From positions 1-25,816 of the forward strand of contig JBCAQO010000124.1 in the NCBI GenBank assembly GCA_039111635.1: a stretch of DNA of 25,816 nucleotides, in the 5' to 3' direction. The DNA is from Heterobasidion occidentale. Lineage: Eukaryota > Basidiomycota > Agaricomycetes > Russulales > Bondarzewiaceae. The notes under the pieces are model-generated. The model was given only the letters and a program-made list of their open reading frames with translations. It ran no database searches and was not told where the DNA came from. Below, piece after piece: positions 16,351 through 25,816 of this stretch (position 1 is the stretch's first letter; each line of letters opens with the position of its first letter). The translations under genes and the position numbers were made by a program.

Positions 16351-19131
16351 ATGGCCGCCGTTACTTGTTGGCAAGCACGGCCGCTTGAAAACCTTCGCGA
16401 AATTCTCGATTCTCGTCGATCCCTACTGCACGGCGAGCAGGTTGACGCCCTAGATTGTCTCTGCGTTGCTCCATTCCGCAATCACGATGAATTATGGATC
16501 TCCACACCAAACATGGACTTTGTTCCGGAGGTCCCTGTGCACCCCGACGACACACCCTTCAGATATTTCGGAGACGGCATGCTTGGTGCATTTGAACATC
16601 TGAAGTGGCCACAAGCTTTCGACCCAGTGGAGCCCCATTCCTATGCTGCGCCCATGAACCCGAGACTGAAGGAACTCCAGAAGGTCGACGATCATCATGG
16701 CTTACGAGCACCGGACTTTCCAGTGGACGACAAAGAAGGCGGCCTTCCTCAATTCGAAGATCCGGATGCTGCGTGGTTTTCCTTCAAAGGAACGGACTTT
16801 CGTATCTGCGAGGAGCTGCCGCGCGCTTCAGTAGGAATCTTGTATGAGACAGTGCTCTCCCGCCTGCGCAAAGCGATGTTGGAAGTGCGTAGGATAGGAG
16901 ACGAAATTGGGGCTCAAGAGTTTCCCGAAGGCACTCCGGCTGCTGTAGTCAATGCACACACGTCCAGCTACATGTACCAGAGACATCGATCTGAGGCCCT
17001 TTATCGTGCCTACGGTTCACTCTCGCAGATTCCAATGCCTTTCTCCGACACCGTCTTATGGTTTCGTGAGTTTCAGCGTATCCTGCTTGAATTACGCGCC
17101 TGGATTATCTATATGCTGGTAGTGAAACCTCGTATGGAGGATCCTACGTTCGATTGCCCTCAACCTGTTCTTCCTCTTCGCGGTGTCATCACCTCAAGTT
17201 TGTCAATGCTTCGAGAGTTGTTCCGGATTGGGATCCCGGTTTGGTACATCCGGAGGCGCACCACTCTTACAACCCGCACACTTATCATCTCCGTCAAGAC
17301 AGTCATCAGAACCGGCATCTCCTTCAGCTCATCACAGATTTTTGAATATGCCAACCATCGCACCAAGGCCCCTCTCTGGGTGGAGGCGTCACACGGTGAA
17401 CCGTTACGCGGCACCATTCAAGACAGGCTGCGAAAGTTTAGCTTGACCAGTCGACCAATTCTACTACCGCTGGAGATCTATTCTCCTGCAACGGTTGGGG
17501 AAATCGAGCGGCAAAATCCGCCTGTGTGTCGGAATCATGCTATGTCAGGGCCGGATATTTCGCATGTCATAGTCGATGAAATCCCGACCGAGCGTGACGT
17601 CAATAGCGACGAGCGGCAGACCGCGATGATCAGCGCTTTCACTGGTAATGTTTATGGTAAGACTCGATTGACTAGGTCAGGCTTGTGTAACTGATGCACA
17701 ATTTGTTTAAATAGCCGCTAAGCTTGTACGAGATGGTCCTCGTTTCATCGATGACCCCGCTTGCACCATGTTTGAGACCACCACATCCGACTTTGTTGTG
17801 CTCGCGTCGGCCTATTCATCTAATGATCAGTGGCGTAGAAGTCTGTTGTCGAGGTCTCGCTCATCTGACAAGCGTGGTAAGTTCCCTGCGTTGCGCCTCT
17901 ATGGTTTCATTGTCACGCAACACACACAGAACATCGCCCACCATCGCCCGACGTGAAGAATGCTCCCAAGGTCCCAGATGTCCAATCAAACGCAAGTCAT
18001 TCGCAAATTTCGAGTCCTCCGAAGACACTGGCGCCTCATAAGCAGCGTAGTAACAGCCATCGATGTCATGGTCCTTCTCCTAAAACAGGTCTCCGGGTTG
18101 TGCACCCCACTTGGCTTCCCCCACTCGCCCCGGGTTGGATAAGCGTCTTCGAAGAGACCATGGATTTGGACGATGATCCAAATATGGCCCTTCAGTATCC
18201 TCTCCCCCCCATTCATCTGTTCTTTGCGGACAAAGGAGCCGTTTTTGGGCATAGAGTTCACAACTGGCTACGCATTCGCATGTGGTGTCTGCTGGAGGTT
18301 CTATGCCCTTCTAACCACTGTATGGTCCTGATGACGACCAGCCAATGGAGGATTGCATTAGAGGGGAGATATTACCTGCCAGACAACATGGTCAATTGTA
18401 CCGTGAAGCCTCAATCCTCTTCACACGACATGGCTCGCTTACCACCATGGCCTCGCAAGACTAAAAAGGCTCGCTTGGAACCGCAAGTCGCGTCCAATGT
18501 CACCAGCGCTTCGTCGGTCGAGGTGCGCAAACGTAAGAAGGCCTTGGACAGACGTGTTGCAGATCGGGTCGACATAGGTGTCCGATTCCTGGTGCACGCC
18601 GGATTCGCACCATACGATGACACTACATCTCCGCAATGGGGCAGAACCTTCGTCACTAGCAAGATGGCTCATGAGGATAAGGACCTCTGGGCTGAAGTAG
18701 TATGGGAGCTTTCGGTAGCTAATTTTCGTCTTGAACTCCTACAATTGGACAGGAAGGTTGTCATGGGTGTTTACTGTTACGAGGACAAACGGTATGCCGC
18801 CCAACGCGAAGGAAAAATCTGCCACATATGGGCCACGGGGGGTCTCAGCGTAGACTGGGAGCGTGAGAGTCGGTGGGTGGACCGACTTGTGATTGAAGAT
18901 TGGGAGGCCAGGCGTGGTGCTGTGAAGGTAATGGCTGAAGTCCTCTGTGGATGGCCCGGCGGAAGTAAGCTTATGTGGCACAAGGATTACGATTCTAATT
19001 TCAAAGCTTTCACAGACTTCGAGCATGCGGTGTTTCTCTTTTATACTGTCACGTTTCACAAGCATTGTGGGAGACTCCCTATTATGCCTTTATCGCAGCC
19101 CAAATCCCTCGCTCGTCACGTACATTCATGA
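16351..19131 (+). CDS. Large spliced gene of unknown function, 889 aa
   Basis: Exons 16351-17656, 17715-17876 and 17930-19131 join exactly in phase (2670 nt). Both introns have good signals (GTAAGA...AAATAG, 58 bp; GTAAGT...CACACAG, 53 bp). ATG 16351 is preferred because of its strong context (GCAGCCATGG) and because the first 11 upstream codons lack an ATG. The N-terminal domain (residues 1 to about 480) has DDTPFRYFGDGMLGAFEHLK, DAAWFSFKGTDFRICEELPR and WFREFQRILLELRAWIIYML. A Ser/Pro/His-rich linker follows (EHRPPSPDVKNAPKVPD), then a C-terminal domain (HNWLRIRMWCLLEVLCPS, ALEGRYYLPDNM, VANFRLELLQLDRKV, a basic RKRKKALDRR). No signal peptide or clear catalytic motif is seen. Domain order, linker and length match the 6158-9129 gene, so they are probably distant paralogues. 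It converges with the deaminase gene, 267 bp apart. Confidence 0.75.
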
Positions 19132-19398
19132 TTTCGCATGTTTTTTTTGCCCTCTCACGCAATAGGTTCATGTCGCAAGTCTGATGCCATTCAGAATGAT
19201 ATACATGTATCAAACAACGCCGTGTCTCGGATCGTGAAAATGCCGTCTCTCGTATTCGAAGTACCTTTCAACCGTTCTTTTCGATCTACGAATGGTGACT
19301 AAACGGCGCTAATTAGAATGCGGAAGAAACCTACAAGCGCTCTCGGACTACCCCAGAAGCCTGACCTTCTGCATTTCAACACTCAAAACTGGCCGTCT

Positions 19399-21786
19399 TC
19401 AGTTTATCCATAGAGCACGGTCTACAGACACGTTGTGACGATCGATCTCTCGCTTCGCCTTCAAGACCTCAAGGCTCTTGCGTTCACTGTCCGTCTGATA
19501 ACCTTCGGTTTGAGCGGAATCGGTCCGCGAATGTCGCGGCTTCGGCTTGAGTAATACATCGAGTAAGTCCAGCAATATGGCCTTGAAATGGATCTCTGCC
19601 CTCGTGTGTATATCCTCACGAAGCTCACGTGGCAGCGCGCAGGGGAACATGAAATTGTGATTCGGTTTCGCCAGCCACTTGCGCGCGCCTAATTCGGAAT
19701 TCACGAAATGGCAGACAGGGCATGCGAGTTTAGACGTGCCGACGTAGCAGGGGTCTATGTCGCTCTGTAAATCTCCATGTCAATATTGGCATTGGAAGGT
19801 GTAGGGGGTGAAAACTTTCCGGATTAACACCATGTGCAGCAAGCAACATGCTCCCATTGTCCAGGTTCTTCCCGTCCAGGACGCTAGCCAAGAGACACTC
19901 GCAATGGATACTCCCTTGGAACATGGGAGTCGGCGATAGTAAATTCTTGCAGTGGCGGCTAATTGAGCTCCCCGCCTTCTCGGCGTCCCTCGTCATCAAT
20001 AATTTGAGTTCGTCGATCACTGTCTTCGTGCGAGCAGTCTCGTCGTTCTCGCTCAATACCTCCTTCACCACCTCTTCCCAGGGTGCCATGTCTGTCCCAG
20101 GATGTTCGGCAGAAATGACAGTGTAAGTGATGTTCCGAAGATACTGTGCCGAACCCACGAGACCGTGAACAGCGAATGGTATCACAACCTGTCGACGCAG
20201 CCACTGCTTGTATGCGTCAATCGGTGTCGAGCCCACAGTGACGAACATATCTGTATCATCGTCGTCCACCACTGCTTGTTCCTCCCACGTATTTGGCTGG
20301 CCCTGGGACTCTCTAGATGGTGTGGTATACTTGGGTTCTGTACCTGCGAAGGGATGGTCGAATATATCGGGAATGGCGAGAGTCAGGTAGTCTGCGAAAG
20401 CGTTGGAATATGCAAATGCTTCCAAAAGAGTGACATAAAGCCAGGTCTTGTTCATCATCGCGCCGAAATTGTCTGGCTGGGCTTTGGAAATCTCGTCCAA
20501 ACAGGTCTGATAGCCTTTCAGAGCCAAGCACAAGGTATGATGGAAGGCCACGCATGTCTCCTTGACAAAAAGAACGTCATTGTTCTGCGCTCGGGTTTTC
20601 AACTCGAGTCCTCCGTGCTCCACGCCGAAAAGGTCGATGCCCCACCAACGTGCTATGAGCTCTCCAGAAAGGACTTGGTCCCGTTCTTTGCGTAATGTAG
20701 ACTTCTTCTTGAATAGTTCAGGCAATCTGTCAGGTTCGGCATTCAAGATCTTGCTGAGGAAGGCGGTAGACATCGTACACCTGAGTCGAGAGCGCATCTT
20801 GCGGTAGCCACGAGAAACGACGTGAACGCCCAGGCTGTAAGGTGTGGTGTCCTCTTTCTTGAGTAACTCGATCACCTCCGAGACGTGCTCATCAAACTTC
20901 ATGCTTTATGAACTATGTCAGAAAGGTTATCATTCGATAGAAAGTTCGCACTCACTTCTTTTGTTCATTTAACATGGCCTTTGTAAATGGCACGACATCC
21001 TGTCCCCGATCCTCCTCATTCGTCTCCGATTTACCCTTCATTGCTACTGACCGATTCATCTTCCCTCTCGACGGCTCTGTCGCCCCCGTCCTCGCCTCTG
21101 AGCTTATGCTCCTTGTGGTCATCGCCTCATCTGTCGCAGCAGTTGTCCTCGTCCTCACTTGAGACTCTGTCTCCAATCTCACTCTCTTCTCCACTTTCGC
21201 TTGAACCTCCGATTTCAGAACTTTCTTTCCCTTCTCCGCGCCCGTCCCCGTCGTCTTCGTCTTTGCTGCGAGATCGGTCTTCCCTCTCGCCTCATTGGGG
21301 TGTGTCGGATTGGTGGTAATGATGCAGTTATGCATTACTTGGTCTTCCGCGCATTCTATGGAAGCGTCTATGTCGCGTTGATGTGAGACCGAGACGACGA
21401 GGCTGACGTTAGCGCCCCTCTGCATACCTGCCGCCACAGCCACCACTTCGCGGTCTCTGACAAGCAGTGTAGCAAGCTGATCGAGCAATCGGTGCTGTGA
21501 CTGGGGCCTTTCGACGACTTGTCTCTTGTCTTTGTAGACCGTCTGCGTCTGGGATAGCGAATTATTTTGTCCTCGAAGATAAAGGATAACCATGATCAAG
21601 GTGGTGATGGTTTTGAACTTGTTGATCTTGTTGACCAGGGACTCGGACGCGTTCATGATTTCGACGATAGTAAAGGCGGGGAATGGGAACTGAAGCTCGG
21701 AGACAGGACGTAGTAAGCAAAGGTAGCAGTGAATGTGGGGTGACGCCATATTGACCTTCACTTACTAATATATACGTCGATTGCAT
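19399..21786 (-). CDS. OTT_1508-like deaminase-fold protein, 733 aa
   Basis: Minus-strand exons 21786-21766, 21689-20956, 20903-19831 and 19772-19399 join in phase (2202 nt). Introns are 76, 52 and 58 bp with GTAAGT, GTGAGT and GTGTTA donors. The first exon codes only seven residues. The C-terminal part carries the zinc-deaminase signature: H-x-E in SIHCECLLASVL (codon His at 19906-19904, about residue 585) and CxxC in YVGTSKLACPVCHFV in the last exon, separated by an intron. This order and the 'GTSKLAC..C' context match the fungal OTT_1508-like branch of the deaminase superfamily described by Iyer and colleagues. The N-terminal third has EVVAVAAGMQRGANVSLVVS and a Lys/Glu/Thr-rich low-complexity segment (about residues 130-240). 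Both catalytic motifs are intact, so it is potentially active; substrate unknown (nucleic acid or nucleotide). Confidence 0.7.
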
Positions 21787-22562
21787 CCGGAAGAGACGCG
21801 GAAGATTGATCAGGGACTATCCTGGACTATCTCGGTCAATCGCCAGTGTTCAGACAGACTCAGCAGTGCCTCAGCATCGCTTTCTCTTGATTTTAAAAAT
21901 ACGAAAAAATGACAGGTTGTATTCCAAGAAGCTAAGATAGGTACTGTATGTGCAACAATTGGTGGGTAGAAACACTAAAATGAGCCTGGCCGCTACAAAG
22001 AAATCGGTTGCAACTCCGATGGAGCTCGTGCCGGCAGAATCCGTCACACGTGACGGCTACAACTCCCCTTTCCAACTCTTCACCCATCGCTGGCCCATCT
22101 TTGCTTCATTTAACTGTATACTCCCCAAGGATGGCACCTCTTCCATGGCACCTCTTCCATGTCATCTCCGAACGGCGCTTGCTCATTGCAGGCATTGTTT
22201 GGTCATCAGCAGCTGGCTCCTTGCTCATTGCAGGGTGTTAGACTGTCTCTGTCTCAACGGCGTTTGGAGCCTCTCCAGGCACTCATCGGTGGTTCGGATG
22301 TTAGAGGGTTTTGTGGTACAAGACGGTTGACCGTAAAAATGTGATGAGCACTTTCTGGTCTTGGGTTTCTGAGTAGTCTTCTCCTCATAGAAGCTATTCT
22401 ACTTCACTACAGCGCATAACGATTTGAGATCCGATCGGCAAAACACATCTTAGCGAGCGAGCGAGTCATGTCTTTCTACATATAAGCTGACAGACCATCG
22501 CTTGCGCTGAAAGTCCCCACCCGCGCTTGTATCATTCGACCTCCTCTGGCCACACGATTTTC
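21787..22562. other. Intergenic between divergent genes, with paired motif
   Basis: This holds the 5' flanks of the deaminase (minus) and Plavaka (plus) genes. An A-rich stretch (21893-21919) lies near the deaminase start. A 14-bp tandem duplication, GGCACCTCTTCCAT, sits at about 22133-22160. The third 15-bp pair is at 22178-22234. Plus-strand frames across 21950-22344 have no motif. The left terminal inverted repeat of the Plavaka element should fall here but I could not define it without its right end. Confidence 0.5.
22178..22234 (+). promoter_or_regulatory. Paired 15-bp motif, copy C
   Basis: CTTGCTCATTGCAGG occurs at 22178-22192 and 22220-22234, 42 bp apart. It is about 330 bp upstream of the Plavaka start codon and about 390 bp from the deaminase start. 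The sequence just after it (RRLEPLQALI in one frame) weakly recalls the start of the 16351 gene product (RPLENLREIL), so this copy could be the 5' end of a deleted paralogue; that is only a hint. Confidence 0.65.
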
Positions 22563-25500
22563 ATGGAATTGCCGCCGGCTTTCAGCGAGTCTTGTGTTTG
22601 CGGAAGGTCATTCTCGCTGCCATCGGCGCTCACTTACCACAGGCGCACATGTCAGAAAACCAAGAAAAGGTTTTCTGAGGCGCTAGCAAAAGCCAAAGAA
22701 GTGTGGGCTGCGAAGAAACGTCGTCGAACGGATGCTGATGGATCCAGAGCAGTTTTGGAGACAGCACCGTTGGTCGCGGAGGTCTTGGAGCCAGCATTGT
22801 CGATCGCAGAGGTCCCTACACCAGCTGTACAACAGGTGAGTTTACATCTCAAAGTTTCGCCCTCATCTGTATCTTAAGGTTTTCAGTCTATTCCACAGTC
22901 GTCCTCCGCAAATCAAGATGACCCAAACCTTTCTCTGGCAGAACGCAGGCCTCGTAGAGCAAATACCAGGCTTCCTAAACGTTATCGTGACATGTTGCCT
23001 CAGCCCCCGGCAGCTTTACCCGTTCAGTTGCAGTCGCTATCAGAGCCATCTTCTTCCGCGTCTATAACTCCGATGCAGTCGCCTCCCACCGTAGCCCTCT
23101 CTTCCGATCCACCTCAGGTGATTCAAAAGTCTTTGCGACAGATCTTGAAGTCTCCCCGAAACATTTTTGGGTTGTTTCGTCAGTATCATGCCACTGACTT
23201 TCCAGCACACGATCCCGAACGAGTCGCTGAAAAGCCTGCTTTGTCAACGCAGGATGACTCGAATGCCCTCCCTGAGTCTTCTTCTGCGCCGTCATTCTAT
23301 CCTTATCCCAATCGCTCGTCATTTCTTCTCGGTGAATGGTACTGGAACGATGGAGTACGAAAATCTCAATCGAGTTTCAAAAATCTCATCGACATCGTCG
23401 GCAGTACCGATTTTCGCCCGGAGGACGTCAGAAAAACGCCATGGAGCAGTATTGATCGCAAGCTGGCTGGTCAGGATGAGGATAATTGGGAGGACGAACA
23501 AGAGGAGGATGGGTGGATACACGACACCGTCAAGATATCTATCCCGTTCCACAAGAAATGTCTTCAACCAGGGGCGCAGGATTATGTCGTCACAAGTTTC
23601 CATCATCGACGGTTAGTGTCTGTGATTAAGGAAAAGATCACCAACCCGACAACCTTTCCCCACTTACATCTCGAGCCATATAAACTGCTATGCCAACCTG
23701 GTAGTGCTCCAGAGGCAGTACAAGTCCACGGAGAAGCCTATACATCAGAGGCTTTTTTGGATGCACACAACGCTCTGCAGGAAAGTCCAGGAGAACCAGG
23801 GTGTAGCCTTGAAAGAGTTGTCGCCGCGCTGATGTTTGCATCAGACGGCACTCATCTTTCGACCTTCGGCGATGCCAAACTGTGGCCTGCCTATCTTGCA
23901 CTTGGCAATGAATCGAAGTATCGCCGGTGTAAACCATCTTGTCGTTCCTTCACTCATATAGCTTACTTCGAAAAGGTAAATCGCTTCCATTCTACAGACG
24001 AACGACACTGACGAAACGAAATAGCTCCCGGACGCTTTCAAGGATTTTGCTGCCGAAAGAATTGGAGGAAAGGGACCCAACAGCGCTTTCATGGCCCATT
24101 GTCAGCGCGATATGTTACAGGCCCAATGGAGGCTACTCCTTGACGACGAATTTCTGCATGCCTATGCGCACGGCATTGTCATTGAGTGTTGTGATGGAGT
24201 CAAACGACGGTTCTATCCTCGAATATTCACTTACTCTGCTGACTATCCTGAAAAGTCTGTTTTTCCCCTTTTTGATATCACGGAGTACCCCATCACTCAA
24301 TCATGTGTCCCAGGATCATTCTCGCCAGCATACGAAATCTCGGTGGTTGTCCTTGCCCACGTTGCCTGATTCCTCTATCCCGGGTGCATAACATCGGTAT
24401 GCCTCAGGATATGGCACAACGGGTGTCACTGGCTCGCGTGGATGACCAACACCGTCGGGTTGTTGTGTCGCTTGCTCGGGAAATAATCTATCACAAAAAT
24501 TTTGCAGTAAACAGTTCTGCCGTAGAAAAGCTGTTGAAGCCAGAATCTTTGGTCCCAACAACAGTAAGTTTCTCGCTCTATGGCGTGAACATCCAAGTAA
24601 GCTAAACATTCATCTAGAATGCATTCTCGGAAAGACTGGCACCGCTTGGTTTCAACATGTTTGACATGTTTGTTGTCGATCTCTTGCACGAAATTGAGCT
24701 TGGCGTGTGGAAGTCATTGTTTATACACCTTCTCCGCATCCTCGATTGCGAGGACGAAGGGCTAAAGCACATCTTAGACCGAAGGTATGCAGAGTCTTGT
24801 CGTCAACGACCAGGTGGCTCAATCTTCTGTCAGGTACCGACAGGTACCTTCGTTCGGTAGAGATGCGATCAAACGTATATCTAGAAATGCTTCCGAATTG
24901 AAGAGGATGGCTGCCCGAGACTATGAAGACCTTCTACAGGTAGGATCAGTTCTCCTTGACTGGTGTTTTCGTTCTGAGATCTGCTGCAGTGTTCAATCCC
25001 CGTCTTCGAAGGACTCCTGCCTGAACCGCACAATCACCAGATCTTGCAGCTCTTGTTTGTACTGACTCACTGGCATGGACTGGCAAAACTTCGAATGCAC
25101 ACCGATCACACCCTTTCCCTTTTAGCTACGCTGACCGCTGTTTTGGGAGAGCGTCTTCGAGAATTTGTCGACAACACATGCTCTGCTTTCAATACTCGGG
25201 AGCTCGCAAAAGAGAGCGCTGCTCGACAACGACGCCAGCAAAATAAAATGGCCAAACTTCCTCGTCCTGCATCTGTGCTCGCAAGCAGTTCAGCGGATAC
25301 AGCCAGAAAGCCCAAGTCATTCAATTTGGAAACTTACAAGATTCACTCTCTTGGTGACTATGTTCGATCTATTATAGCATTTGGGACAACAGATTCATAT
25401 TCTTCTCAATCGGTCCGTGCCTGTTTTTCTCTGTGTGCTTCCTGCGAATATTGACACATTCACAGGGTGAACGTGAACATCTTAGACCCAAAGGTAGTTT

Positions 25501-25816
25501 CTTGCGTACAAGCGGCAAAAATTATACAAAGCAACTCACACAGATCGAACGACGTGAGACTCGCATCCGCCAGCTTTCCTATAAACACGGCAAACAAGAG
25601 TCCGTCTCGAAGGATTTGAAACAGCGGTATCATATTGGCGAAACGGAAAAGTGCCCTGTGGTTCTTCCTCTCTTTTTACAGCGAAATTCAGGAGATCCCG
25701 CCATCAAAGTACGTTGATCATTTTCTCATGTGAAACTATCAGACACTTATGATCTTCAGGAATTCTTGTCCAAGCTCAGGGCTCATCTTCTTCCGCGCAT
25801 ACAAAACTGTGTGTTA
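22563..25816 (+). CDS. Plavaka-family transposase, 5' part, runs off the window
   Basis: Nine exons join in phase: 22563-22835, 22887-23975, 24025-24254, 24314-24563, 24618-24784, 24834-24939, 24990-25412, 25466-25708 and 25760-beyond. That gives 946 codons without a stop; introns are 49-59 bp. The N-terminus carries a Cys/His zinc-finger-like module with close C-x-C (CVCGRSFSLPSALTYHRRTC) and a basic KKRRR. Diagnostic Plavaka segments follow: LAERRPRRANTRLPKRYRDM, FTYSADYPEK then IILASIRNLGGCPCPRC, the acidic core FNMFDMFVVDLLHEIELGVW, YRQVPSFGRDAIKRIS, LTHWHGLAKLRMHTDHTLSL, and FNLETYKIHSLGDYVRSI with FGTTDSYSSQS. The family comprises DNA transposases of basidiomycetes, described alongside the KDZ transposons. 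The donor of intron 3 (GTCTGT) and of intron 7 (GTCCGT) are unusual. The open frame suggests a young or still functional copy. Confidence 0.9.
22563..25816 (+). mobile_element. Plavaka DNA transposon (left end unknown, right end outside)
   Basis: The element is inferred from its transposase gene. Its left end must lie in 21,787-22,562, and its right end is beyond the window. Terminal inverted repeats and target-site duplication therefore cannot be checked here. Confidence 0.75.

Noticed and set aside
19848..20695. Plus-strand frames across the deaminase gene
   Set aside because: They are shadows of the minus-strand coding exons, which carry the family motifs.
22133..22160. 14-bp tandem duplication GGCACCTCTTCCAT
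   Set aside because: Only two units; a trivial local duplication without further support.

Overview
The window looks like a repeat-rich, gene-poor accessory region of a filamentous fungus, most likely an Agaricomycete (Basidiomycota). The grounds are: reading frames broken by many 50-60 bp introns with GTGAGT/GTAAGT-type donors, a Plavaka-type DNA transposon, a fungal OTT_1508-like deaminase, and fragments of a fungal ribonucleotide reductase small-subunit gene. No rRNA gene, bacterial operon or viral genome is visible.

Left part (1-6,060). A pair of identical 15-bp motifs (135-192) is followed by a small spliced gene of unknown function (674-1634). Next come decayed coding sequence, including a possible CRAL-TRIO (Sec14-like) remnant on the minus strand (about 2,690-3,080), and a broken RNR2 fragment on the minus strand (about 4,400-4,725). 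After that lies a striking array of 12 copies of a 27-bp imperfect palindrome (4,750-5,689) and two inverted copies in a duplicated 150-bp block (5,826-6,060).

Centre (6,158-10,785). Two plus-strand spliced genes of unknown function are enclosed by the arrays. The first (6,158-9,129) has a Pro/Ala repeat where the reading frame changes. The second (about 9,756-10,785) has a Ser-rich C-terminus with a 36-residue duplication.

Right mirror (10,999-12,724). The same 27-bp motif returns in the opposite orientation (7 copies), followed by a longer RNR2 pseudogene that keeps an intron, then three more motif copies. Array plus RNR2 therefore occurs twice, as a diverged inverted repeat about 5 kb apart.

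Next come a compact five-exon gene for a small HicA/YcfA-like protein (13,821-14,353), a GC-rich minisatellite with a 128-129 bp period (about 14,530-15,730), a tRNA-derived SINE-like remnant and overlapping palindromes.

Right part. A second pair of the 15-bp motif sits just upstream of an 889-residue spliced gene (16,351-19,131), probably a distant paralogue of the 6,158-9,129 gene. A convergent minus-strand gene (21,786-19,399) encodes a 733-residue OTT_1508-like deaminase. A third 15-bp pair (22,178-22,234) precedes a Plavaka transposase gene (22,563 to beyond the window end) whose nine visible exons read open throughout.

I see no evidence that these genes form a pathway. They look like lineage-specific, fast-evolving genes embedded in transposon and satellite DNA. 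All exon models were made by eye from splice signals and frame continuity.
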